Notes: generated by a model from the letters alone, not told the origin. 5,297 nt of DNA from Candidatus Fermentibacteraceae bacterium (GCA_021162285.1 JAGGYZ010000087.1:1-5297), one strand, 5' to 3'; numbered from the stretch's first letter, positions 1 through 5,297 are shown. Translations and numbers: made by a program.

Positions 1-761
1 CTTACGAAGTTGGTATCAAGCACCAGTTTGACGACATAACGATGCTCGATATCACCGGTTACTACAAAGATATCACAGGTCTTCTCGATATGCAGAAAAA
101 CTACTTCACTGCCGTTGACGCCTACGACCTGTTCATAAACGGTGACTATGGTAATGTTCGCGGTGCAGAGTTTACACTTATGAGGCGTCCTTCAAACTTC
201 ATCAGTTTCAGTGCCAACTACACCTACTCCATAGCGAAGGGCAAGAGCTCCAGTGCTTACCAGAACTACTCTTATAACTGGGCTGGCTGGGTTATTCCCA
301 AGCGCGAGAGTTTCCTCGACTGGGACCAGAGGCATGAAGTTAATGCAAACTTTGATTTCCGCGTTCCCCGTAACGAGGGACCAGCCTGGGGTGGCACACG
401 CTACCTTCAGGGACTTGGTCTTTCGCTTCAGTGGAATTACGGAAGTGGTTTCCCATACAATGCAAGCGGTCAGGCAACTGCCGACCCCGAGATCAATGGC
501 GAGCGTTATCCGTTCACAATGAACACAACAGCCAAGCTGAACAAGATGTTCTGGATGGGTGATACATCTGTTAATATATACGTATGGGTGCTTAATCTCT
601 TTAACCGTGCAAACATCAGCACTATCAGAGATACAGCGTGGTACGATGCAGACCAGGATGGAAATGGATATCCTGATCATGATCCAAGAAGTGCTTCTGG
701 CCAGCCTGATGCTTACAGCCGCAGAAGACGGATCCGTTTCGGTATAGACTTCGAATGGTAG
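1..761 (+). CDS. TonB-dependent outer-membrane receptor, C-terminal part (5' end outside window)
   Basis: This is the 3' end of an outer-membrane beta-barrel receptor that would import a ligand using energy from TonB. The frame is open from base 3, so the ATG at 42 is an internal methionine and the start, signal peptide, TonB box and plug lie upstream. About 252 residues are visible. They show alternating aromatic/polar barrel strands, an NVRGAEF segment, an ANYTYS strand, LDWDQRH at 315-335, and a late NLFNRAN turn, all typical of TonB-dependent receptor barrels. The last eight residues (735-758, RFGIDFEW) fit the barrel-assembly signal polar-x-G-x-x-hydrophobic-x-aromatic exactly, so the C-terminus is intact. 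A calcium-type loop (D-x-D-x-D-G-N-G-x-x-D, 645-677) lies in the last extracellular loop. The motor genes follow directly, so this receptor is probably served by them. The ligand cannot be told because the plug and most loops are missing. Confidence 0.93.
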   Translation, partial: YEVGIKHQFDDITMLDITGYYKDITGLLDMQKNYFTAVDAYDLFINGDYGNVRGAEFTLMRRPSNFISFSANYTYSIAKGKSSSAYQNYSYNWAGWVIPKRESFLDWDQRHEVNANFDFRVPRNEGPAWGGTRYLQGLGLSLQWNYGSGFPYNASGQATADPEINGERYPFTMNTTAKLNKMFWMGDTSVNIYVWVLNLFNRANISTIRDTAWYDADQDGNGYPDHDPRSASGQPDAYSRRRRIRFGIDFEW

Positions 762-770
762 GAATATTGG

Positions 771-784
771 GCGGGGATTCCCGC
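771..784 (+). other. Short GC-rich stem-loop between receptor gene and exbB
   Basis: GCGGG (771-775) and CCCGC (780-784) are exact reverse complements around a four-base loop. The stem does not extend further and no T-run follows, so this is not a Rho-independent terminator. It sits 7 bases before the exbB ribosome binding site. It might mark an mRNA processing or stability point between receptor and motor genes, but it could be chance. Confidence 0.35.
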
Positions 785-805
785 AAGAACAAGGAGAGTT
801 ACCAG

Positions 806-1645
806 ATGCATAAAATCTTGCTGGTGCTTCTACTGATAATGGCACCGCTTGCCGTTGCTCAGAATGAAGAGCCGGAAGCAATAGACACTACAGGAGTTGT
901 TACCGAGGCAGTAGATGAGGAGGTTGTTCCGGCGGAAGAGCCCACCGTGGATGCTGAAGCTGTAGATGCTTCAGAAACACCTGTGGCCGAAGAAGTGGAG
1001 CGTTCACAGAGTGCGAGCATGGATCTTAAAGATCTGTTCATCGCCGGTGGTGCCTTTATGTGGCCGATTCTTATTGCACTGATTATCGGTATCGCAGTTT
1101 CAGTAGAGAGATTCATTGCTTTCAGCAAGGCTAAACTCGATGTGAATAAATTCCTCGATCAGCTTGGGGGATATGTTCGCAAAGGTGATCTCAGCGGTGC
1201 AGAAAGCCTCTGCGATCGTACCAGAGGTCCTGTTTCTGCTATTCTCAGAGCAGGTCTTTCGAGAAGAGACAAAGGCCTTGTAGATGTTGAAAAGGCGATT
1301 GAAAGTGCAGGATCCATAGAGATGGCTCACCTTGAGAAGGGGCTTGTTGTTCTTGCCTCTGTATCAAGTATTGCGCCTATGCTTGGATTCCTTGGTACGG
1401 TTTCCGGTATGATCCGTGCCTTCGGTGAAATTGCTGCAGCCAAGAATGTTGATGCCAGCCTGGTAGCAGGCGGTATTCAGGAAGCTCTTATCACAACGGC
1501 CTCCGGTCTTGTGGTTGCTATCCCGATTCAGATGGCCAACAACTATTTCATTGCAAAAGTAGGTCGTTTCATTACCGATATGGAAGAAGCAAGCGTGTTC
1601 CTTGTTGATCAGCTTGCAGACATGGAAAACCTCAAGCAACTGTGA
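806..1645 (+). CDS. exbB: ExbB/TolQ-family proton channel with signal peptide and acidic N-terminal extension
   Basis: ExbB forms the pentameric inner-membrane channel of the TonB motor. The start at 806 is preferred over an in-frame ATG at 755 because AAGGAG at 791-796 lies nine bases upstream and because it begins a clean signal peptide (MHKILLVLLL..., likely cut after AVA, residue 18). The product is 279 residues. Residues 20-65 form an acidic, low-complexity periplasmic segment with no Lys, Arg or His. Membrane segments follow at about 82-100, 180-203 and 222-243. The family motifs are clear: APMLGFLGTVSGM (190-202) and GIQEALITTASGL (223-235). By alignment by eye, Thr198, Glu226 and Thr231 correspond to E. 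coli ExbB Thr148, Glu176 and Thr181, which line the channel. Two in-frame stops (TGA TAA) end the gene. ExbB is favoured over TolQ because tonB and a receptor gene flank it. MotA is unlikely. Confidence 0.96.
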   Translation: MHKILLVLLLIMAPLAVAQNEEPEAIDTTGVVTEAVDEEVVPAEEPTVDAEAVDASETPVAEEVERSQSASMDLKDLFIAGGAFMWPILIALIIGIAVSVERFIAFSKAKLDVNKFLDQLGGYVRKGDLSGAESLCDRTRGPVSAILRAGLSRRDKGLVDVEKAIESAGSIEMAHLEKGLVVLASVSSIAPMLGFLGTVSGMIRAFGEIAAAKNVDASLVAGGIQEALITTASGLVVAIPIQMANNYFIAKVGRFITDMEEASVFLVDQLADMENLKQL

Positions 1646-1657
1646 TAAGGAGCAAGA

Positions 1658-2404
1658 ATGCACAATAGAAGACCACGGGCAACAGGCGAGTTTACTGATT
1701 CGTCCATGTCCGATATTGCATTTCTGCTGCTGATCTTCTTCCTTGTGACAACCACTTTCGACGTTCAGAAGGGTATCAGCTACCAGCTGCCTAAAAAACC
1801 TGATGATCGGACGGAAGAGGTAGTGATCGATGAGACAAACCGGCTGGTGATAACCATCAAGCAGTGGGGTATCGGAAGCTATGTGGCTCTGGTAGACCAG
1901 GCTCCGCCTGATGGACCTCTTCACAGAGCATTAGCCGGTGAAGATGTTATTCTCGATGACCCGGTGCTTCAGGAAGGAATAATGACCCTTGCAGCCCAGC
2001 GGGCTGAATCAGTGGAAGCCACCTCAGACAGGTTGTTGAACAACCTCGAAGTGGCAAAGGGTGTTCCTTCGGGTACCTATTCCAGTTTGAGCTCGGCTGT
2101 GCAGGCAGAGAACCTTTCTGCCATTGTACATCCCGGGCTGATTCGGGAGGAGATGGGCGGGTCTGTTCCAATTGTCATCGATCCGATCTTTGGAGAAGTG
2201 GCTTTTGGCGATACCCTTGTTCTGGCTGATGCCAGGCAGGGTAACATCGCCTCAGCCGTAAGAGAGAGTGAGCTTGTTGTTATTCTCAAGTTTTTCCCTG
2301 ACTGTGATTACGACGGCATGATAAATGCTCTTGATGTTCTCAGGCGCAACGGTGTCAGCCGAACGGGTATCACAATACAGGAGAGGCTTGGAGGTGGTGC
2401 ATAA
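1658..2404 (+). CDS. exbD: ExbD/TolR-family protein with about 100 extra periplasmic residues (first ExbD)
   Basis: ExbD sits inside the ExbB pentamer and couples proton flow to TonB. The start has AAGGAG at 1647-1652, five bases upstream. The product is 248 residues against roughly 130-150 usual for the family. A short basic cytoplasmic N-terminus (HNRRPR) leads to one membrane segment (about 17-34, SDIAFLLLIFFLV), with Asp19 at the place of the proton-carrying Asp25 of E. coli ExbD. A first strand (NRLVITIKQWG, 62-72) is followed by about 100 residues not seen in ordinary ExbD, partly predicted helical by eye (101-155). The normal domain then resumes with FGEVAFGD (178-185), LVVILKFFPDCDYDGMI (206-222) and DVLRRNGVS. 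The frame is unbroken, so this is an insertion, not a frameshift. Its stop overlaps the next exbD start, which suggests coupled translation. The role of the insertion is unknown. Confidence 0.93.
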   Translation: MHNRRPRATGEFTDSSMSDIAFLLLIFFLVTTTFDVQKGISYQLPKKPDDRTEEVVIDETNRLVITIKQWGIGSYVALVDQAPPDGPLHRALAGEDVILDDPVLQEGIMTLAAQRAESVEATSDRLLNNLEVAKGVPSGTYSSLSSAVQAENLSAIVHPGLIREEMGGSVPIVIDPIFGEVAFGDTLVLADARQGNIASAVRESELVVILKFFPDCDYDGMINALDVLRRNGVSRTGITIQERLGGGA

Positions 2405-2406
2405 TG
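2390..2406 (+). promoter_or_regulatory. Ribosome binding site and TAATG stop/start overlap for second exbD
   Basis: GGAGGT at 2390-2395 lies inside the end of the first exbD, eight bases before the ATG at 2404. The stop TAA (2402-2404) and the ATG share one base. Such an overlap usually means that the downstream gene is translated by coupled re-initiation, which would keep the two ExbD proteins at similar levels. Confidence 0.8.
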
Positions 2407-2868
2407 AAGTTTAAAAGAAGAATGAAAGTCGGCAATACAATAGGATCCAGCACTATGTCGGATATAGTATTTCTGCTTCTGGTTTTCTTCATGGCAACCA
2501 CCATTTTCAAGGATGACAGTGGTCTCAGGATTCGTTTTCCCCAGGCTCATCCCGAGGTTATGAGTGAGCTGGGTAAGGAGAATCTCATCGTGGCAGTCTG
2601 GATAAAACAGATGAACCCCGGTGACAGTCAGAGCGAAATTGTGGCAAGAATTGGCGACTACGATCTACCTGCCGGGCAGATCGCAGAACAGCTCAGAAGA
2701 CTTGCCGACAAATTCTGGCGTGAGCAGAACAAGCGGCTTGATGTCATAGTTATCAATGCGGACACCCGTGTTCCAATGAGAACTATGGTTGATCTTTTTG
2801 CTGATCTTCGTTTCGAGGAACTGTACAGCATCCAGTTTAACGCCCAGGAGCTGGGCACAGGAATATAG
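2404..2868 (+). CDS. exbD: ExbD/TolR-family protein, normal length (second ExbD)
   Basis: This is a second ExbD of 154 residues, the usual family size. A basic N-terminus (KFKRRMK) precedes one membrane segment (about 18-36, MSDIVFLLLVFFMATTIF) with the conserved aspartate at Asp20. The periplasmic domain has the expected strands and helix: ENLIVAVWIKQ (59-69), ARIGDYDLPAGQIAEQL (81-97), and DVIVINADTRVPMRTMVDLFADL (113-135), where Asp120 is the usual domain aspartate. The membrane segment closely resembles that of the upstream ExbD (SxMSDIxFLLLxFF), but the rest differs strongly, so the pair is an old paralogous duplication, not a recent one. Two ExbD genes beside one exbB are known from Xanthomonas and are common in FCB-type tonB operons. 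The published ExbB5-ExbD2 stoichiometry would let one copy of each form a heterodimer, which is inference here. Confidence 0.95.
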   Translation: MKFKRRMKVGNTIGSSTMSDIVFLLLVFFMATTIFKDDSGLRIRFPQAHPEVMSELGKENLIVAVWIKQMNPGDSQSEIVARIGDYDLPAGQIAEQLRRLADKFWREQNKRLDVIVINADTRVPMRTMVDLFADLRFEELYSIQFNAQELGTGI

Positions 2869-2881
2869 AGGAGGTGTGATG
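2869..2881 (+). promoter_or_regulatory. Strong but closely spaced ribosome binding site of tonB
   Basis: AGGAGGT (2869-2875) follows the stop of the second exbD directly. GGAGG ends only four bases before the ATG at 2879, which is tighter than the nine bases before exbB and the second exbD. No later in-frame ATG exists before the membrane segment has passed (next Met is residue 52), so 2879 is the start. Confidence 0.75.
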
Positions 2882-3547
2882 TCTACAAACGCAAACACAG
2901 AGAGCAGAAGAAAATCCGCACTTGGTTTTGAGTGGGGTATTGTTACTGCTCTCGCGTTTCTGATCATCTTCTTCGAGTTTATTCCTGCCAGTGAACTGGG
3001 CAGGCTGTCTACTCGAACATCTGATTCTCAGATGGAGGCTGTTGAAGCTGACATCGCCTTCGACGATACCGTTGAGGAGCAGGAAGAAGAAGTTGAAGAC
3101 GAACAGGAAGAATTGCAGGATGAAACAGAAGATATTATAGAAGAGCTCGACGTTACACTGTCGCTCAGTGATGACACAGAGGGGCTGGAAGAAGCCCTTA
3201 CAATTGATCAGAGTGATGAGCTTGCTGATATGGGGCAGAGTGAAGAAATGGGACCTCCACGGTTTATGGGCGCTGAGGTTTTCCCTGTCTGCACATATAA
3301 GCCGCCACCTACCTACCCTGACCTGGCCAGCCAGGCTGGTGTAGAAGGTCTGGTTACTCTCTGGATCTATGTCAAAGCTGACGGTTCAGTGGCTGATGTT
3401 CAGCTGTACAACTCAAGTGGGGTAGGCAGCCTTGATTCTGCCGCTATGACCGCGGCGTGGAACACGCGCTGGTCACCTGCACGAAACAACGGTCAGCCCG
3501 TTGGTGTATGGACCTCGCTGAGTTACAATTTTGTGTTGACTAATTAG
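2879..3547 (+). CDS. tonB: TonB energy-transducing protein with acidic, proline-free linker
   Basis: TonB spans the periplasm and pulls on the TonB box of outer-membrane receptors using ExbB-ExbD energy. The product is 222 residues. A polar N-terminus leads to one membrane anchor (about 19-36, WGIVTALAFLIIFFEFIP). The C-terminal TonB domain (about 140-220) is textbook: TYPDLASQAGVEGLVTLWIYV (start), ADGSVADVQLYNSSG, LDSAAMTAAWNTRWSPA, NGQPVGVW and a final SYNFVL strand. The linker is unusual. Residues 37-125 contain no proline, and residues 47-127 contain no Lys, Arg or His but 34 Asp/Glu, densest at 66-90 (16 of 25). E. coli TonB instead has a Glu-Pro/Lys-Pro linker. The anchor also lacks the His found at position 20 of E. 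coli TonB. The gene lies ten bases after exbD, so it should be co-expressed with the motor. Confidence 0.96.
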   Translation: MSTNANTESRRKSALGFEWGIVTALAFLIIFFEFIPASELGRLSTRTSDSQMEAVEADIAFDDTVEEQEEEVEDEQEELQDETEDIIEELDVTLSLSDDTEGLEEALTIDQSDELADMGQSEEMGPPRFMGAEVFPVCTYKPPPTYPDLASQAGVEGLVTLWIYVKADGSVADVQLYNSSGVGSLDSAAMTAAWNTRWSPARNNGQPVGVWTSLSYNFVLTN

Positions 3548-3636
3548 GGTGTGGCATGAATATGACGCACTATACAAACGAAGTCCAAACCACTCATAGA
3601 ATCAGGTTTGGAAGAAGACAGGAGGTGGAAGTGAGT
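3548..3636 (+). other. Leader between tonB and the exported-protein gene
   Basis: This 89-base stretch has no separate gene. It contains the inverted repeat at 3584-3612 and the ribosome binding site GGAGGT at 3621-3626. It is also open in the frame of the downstream gene from an ATG at 3556 (second ATG at 3562), so part of it could be translated as a 27-residue N-terminal extension. No terminator is visible. A TTGACT at 3536-3541 lacks a good partner -10 box. Confidence 0.6.
3584..3612 (+). repeat. Inverted repeat / possible RNA stem-loop upstream of exported-protein gene
   Basis: TCCAAACC (3584-3591) and GGTTTGGA (3605-3612) are perfect eight-base reverse complements around a 13-base loop. 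No T-run follows, so it is not an intrinsic terminator. It ends eight bases before the ribosome binding site at 3621, a place where an RNA hairpin or an operator could affect expression of the downstream gene relative to the motor genes. An eight-base stem can occur by chance in a window of this size. Confidence 0.4.
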
Positions 3637-3639
3637 ATG
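3621..3639 (+). promoter_or_regulatory. Ribosome binding site and competing starts of exported-protein gene
   Basis: GGAGGT (3621-3626) serves two in-frame candidates: GTG at 3631 (GGAGG five bases away) and ATG at 3637 (eleven bases away). They differ by two residues. Both give a normal signal peptide. ATG 3637 is chosen as the annotated start because ATG is the commoner codon, but GTG 3631 fits tonB's tight spacing equally well. Confidence 0.6.
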
Positions 3640-5297
3640 AGGAATACCAGACGAAGTCGCGGATTCCTTGCGCTCGCCGTGCTTGCACTCTTCGTGTTTG
3701 TTGGCACGGGCCTCGCAAGAGAGCTTAGAGAGGTTTCCCTGCCAGAGAGCACAGATGCCAGACCCCCATTGGTCTGGGGACTGCACAATCTTAGCAATCT
3801 CTGGAGTGCATTCTTGAATCTCGGCAGGTTCGGAGACCCTGATGGAAATTATCCATCAATGGAATGGCCGGGCGGTTCCGGCAACAGTTACCTGTGGGCG
3901 GGTAACTTCTGGACTGCATGCGCTGGAGAAATTACCAGCAGCTGGCCGGACAGTGCCGGTAAGTGGGCAAGCTGCTCCGATTACGGAGCCTGGGAACTCT
4001 GGCCTAGCGAAGGCTTTCCCATGGAAAAACTTGTTCCGGGACCTGTTGCTCTTGAGCAGACCCAGTACGGATACGATGACTGGTATCTTCCCAGGAACTC
4101 AGACCCGTATGGCATGGGCGTATGGGAAGAGAACTACGGCTGGGGAACACCTGGCTACAACAACTTTATCGCCAACAGGTTTGTGGTAACACACCACAGC
4201 GAGTTTGGCAGTGGTGCCCCGCTTGAGGGTATGGTTGTTGCTGTTCGAGGTGACTGTGATATTGCAACGGCTGACCCAGTTGAGGCAGCTATCGAAGATG
4301 TGGTATTCTACGACGGTCACGCAATATGGCTCAACAGCGGTGACACAGAAATTGCTCCCGACTTCGAGTACATCTTCCAGGATGGTACTCTTGCCAGCGA
4401 GCAGGATATCTACACATACCAGCAGAACCCCGATAGCCCTCTTCCTTCCGATGACCCCGACAACATCTACTACTACTACAACTACATCGGATCAGATGGC
4501 ATTGCCGATAATGATGTGAACGGTGACGGTGTTGCTGATGGTTTCACCATTCTCTTCAAGATTGACGAGGTGAGCGGTGATACTCTTTACCCGATCAACA
4601 GCGGAACCGGCATGGAAATGTTCCTGCCTGGGGAGCGCCCGGAAACCTACTGGTTTCATGTAGTGGGCGACACCACCTTCGCAGTTGTTCCCAGAAGCAT
4701 GAGCTACATGTGGGACGGTGACGGAGCAGGAAGTTCTGTAGATGATTCCGGTGAGCAGGATCTAGATGTCCCCTGCAACGGTTTTATCGCCTGGCGTCTT
4801 CTTGATCTGTGGGTTAAGAAAGCCGACGGAACCATAGAGCGTCCTATCGATGTTTACGGTGTTCCAATTCCTCTCAGCCATGGCTGGTGGAACTGGGAAA
4901 GTGATCCCGGAACAGACATTGAGAGATACGATTACATGTGGGGGCAGTTCCCTGACGAGAGTGGCCAGTACAGTGGACCGGCTTATCTTGAAGACTGGGT
5001 GGGAAACCCGAACACGCCTGAGGCCAGAACTACTCCTAACCCGGGGCCATGGCCGTTTGTTTACAACAACCCGCTTGCACTGGGATATCCCACCTTCGAT
5101 TACAGGTTCCTGCCTTCGATGGGACCTGTTACAGTTGATGATGGTGACAGTCTCTTTGTTATCGGTGGATGGGTTGTTAACAGAGGTCTTGCCGGCGCCA
5201 GGGAAGCTGCGGATGAGCTTCTCAGTGCGTACTACCTTGATGGCGGATGGGGAGTGCCTGCACTTCCTCCCACTCCTATCCTCTTCTACGAAGGACA
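3637..5297 (+). CDS. Large exported protein of unknown function, Trp/Tyr-rich (3' end outside window)
   Basis: The frame is open for 553 codons to the right edge, so the C-terminus is missing. I do not recognise a named family. Residues 1-27 form a signal peptide (basic MRNTRRSR, hydrophobic LALAVLALFVF, likely cut after GLA). The mature part is rich in Trp, Tyr, Gly, Asp and Pro, as in extracellular beta-rich proteins. Residues 51-92 carry a pattern (HNLSNLW, NLGRFGD, PSMEWPGGS, YLWAGNFW) that resembles, from memory, the N-terminal region of large exported proteins in FCB-type bacteria. Residues 291-301 form a calcium-type loop with Asp291, Asp293, Asn295, Asp297 and Asp301. Four Tyr in a row stand at 278-281. 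There are four Cys (95, 113, 207, 380). No catalytic motif is evident. Type IX secretion or surface anchoring cannot be judged without the C-terminus. It follows tonB in the same direction after 89 bases and may be co-transcribed. Confidence 0.85.
   Translation, partial: MRNTRRSRGFLALAVLALFVFVGTGLARELREVSLPESTDARPPLVWGLHNLSNLWSAFLNLGRFGDPDGNYPSMEWPGGSGNSYLWAGNFWTACAGEITSSWPDSAGKWASCSDYGAWELWPSEGFPMEKLVPGPVALEQTQYGYDDWYLPRNSDPYGMGVWEENYGWGTPGYNNFIANRFVVTHHSEFGSGAPLEGMVVAVRGDCDIATADPVEAAIEDVVFYDGHAIWLNSGDTEIAPDFEYIFQDGTLASEQDIYTYQQNPDSPLPSDDPDNIYYYYNYIGSDGIADNDVNGDGVADGFTILFKIDEVSGDTLYPINSGTGMEMFLPGERPETYWFHVVGDTTFAVVPRSMSYMWDGDGAGSSVDDSGEQDLDVPCNGFIAWRLLDLWVKKADGTIERPIDVYGVPIPLSHGWWNWESDPGTDIERYDYMWGQFPDESGQYSGPAYLEDWVGNPNTPEARTTPNPGPWPFVYNNPLALGYPTFDYRFLPSMGPVTVDDGDSLFVIGGWVVNRGLAGAREAADELLSAYYLDGGWGVPALPPTPILFYEG

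Noticed and set aside
755..805. Earlier in-frame ATG for exbB at 755, overlapping the receptor stop
   Set aside because: It would add 17 residues before the signal peptide and has no ribosome binding site, while AAGGAG stands nine bases before ATG 806.
192..881. Long open frame of 229 codons on the minus strand
   Set aside because: It lies opposite the receptor end and the exbB start, has no recognisable domain or membrane logic, and the + strand genes explain the region fully.
1364..1924. Open frame of 186 codons on the minus strand
   Set aside because: It is antisense to exbB and exbD, with Cys/His-rich composition typical of an antisense reading of coding DNA, and no supporting ribosome binding site or family match.
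1658..2868. The two exbD genes as one gene broken by a frameshift
   Set aside because: Each has its own start, ribosome binding site, membrane segment, conserved aspartate and complete periplasmic domain.
2789..2878. Earlier in-frame ATG for tonB at 2789
   Set aside because: It would overlap the second exbD by 80 bases and place 30 unrelated residues before the anchor. AGGAGGT at 2869 points to ATG 2879.
3327..3339. Palindrome CCAGCC-A-GGCTGG inside tonB
   Set aside because: It falls in the conserved ASQAG region of the TonB domain, where the protein sequence explains the bases. A stem with a one-base loop cannot fold fully.
806..3547. Reading the cluster as the Tol-Pal system (TolQ-TolR-TolA) or a flagellar MotA-type motor
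   Set aside because: The last protein has a clear TonB C-terminal domain, a TonB-dependent receptor precedes it, and no TolB or Pal is present in the window.
3536..3576. Possible promoter with TTGACT (3536-3541) and AT-rich bases downstream
   Set aside because: No good -10 box occurs at 16-18 bases; the best match (TATGAC, 3561-3566) is 19 bases away and matches four of six. Promoter consensus is also uncertain without knowing the phylum.
3842..4519. Two + strand open frames (3842-4189 and 4205-4519) in another frame
   Set aside because: They lie inside the exported-protein gene, which is open in its own frame through the whole area with a signal peptide. Their Thr/Ser-rich low-complexity products look like out-of-frame readings.

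Overview
The window is almost fully coding. All six genes lie on the + strand and look like one transcription unit: the 3' end of a TonB-dependent outer-membrane receptor, exbB, two different exbD genes, tonB, and the 5' part of a large exported protein of unknown function that runs off the right edge. Gaps between genes are 44, 12, -1 (overlap), 10 and 89 bases. I found no convincing terminator or internal promoter, and no RNA gene, insertion sequence, CRISPR array or attachment site.

The organism is a Gram-negative (diderm) bacterium, because the receptor and the TonB-ExbB-ExbD motor need an outer membrane. The exbB-exbD-exbD-tonB order, the receptor wording (LDWDQRH, NVRGAE, ANYTYS) and the style of the downstream exported protein remind me of the FCB superphylum and neighbouring candidate phyla (for example Cloacimonadota-, Fermentibacteria- or Latescibacteria-like lineages). 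This is from memory and the sequence alone does not fix the phylum. Strong AGGAGG-type ribosome binding sites precede the genes.

Layout: 1-761, receptor C-terminal barrel ending in a classic barrel-assembly signal. 762-805, short gap with a GC hairpin and the exbB ribosome binding site. 806-1645, ExbB with a signal peptide and an acidic periplasmic extension. 1658-2404, an oversized ExbD with an extra segment of about 100 residues. 2404-2868, a normal-sized ExbD overlapping the previous stop. 2879-3547, TonB with a proline-free, acidic linker. 3548-3636, leader with an inverted repeat. 3637-5297, exported Trp/Tyr-rich protein, at least 553 residues.

How they fit together: ExbB and the two ExbD proteins should form the proton-driven inner-membrane motor, TonB carries the force across the periplasm, and the receptor imports a ligand that the sequence does not identify. 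The exported protein may belong to the same uptake function or may only be a neighbour. The individual parts are familiar families. What deserves a second look is the unusual build of this motor (proline-free acidic TonB linker, acidic ExbB extension, ExbD insertion) and the uncharacterised exported protein.
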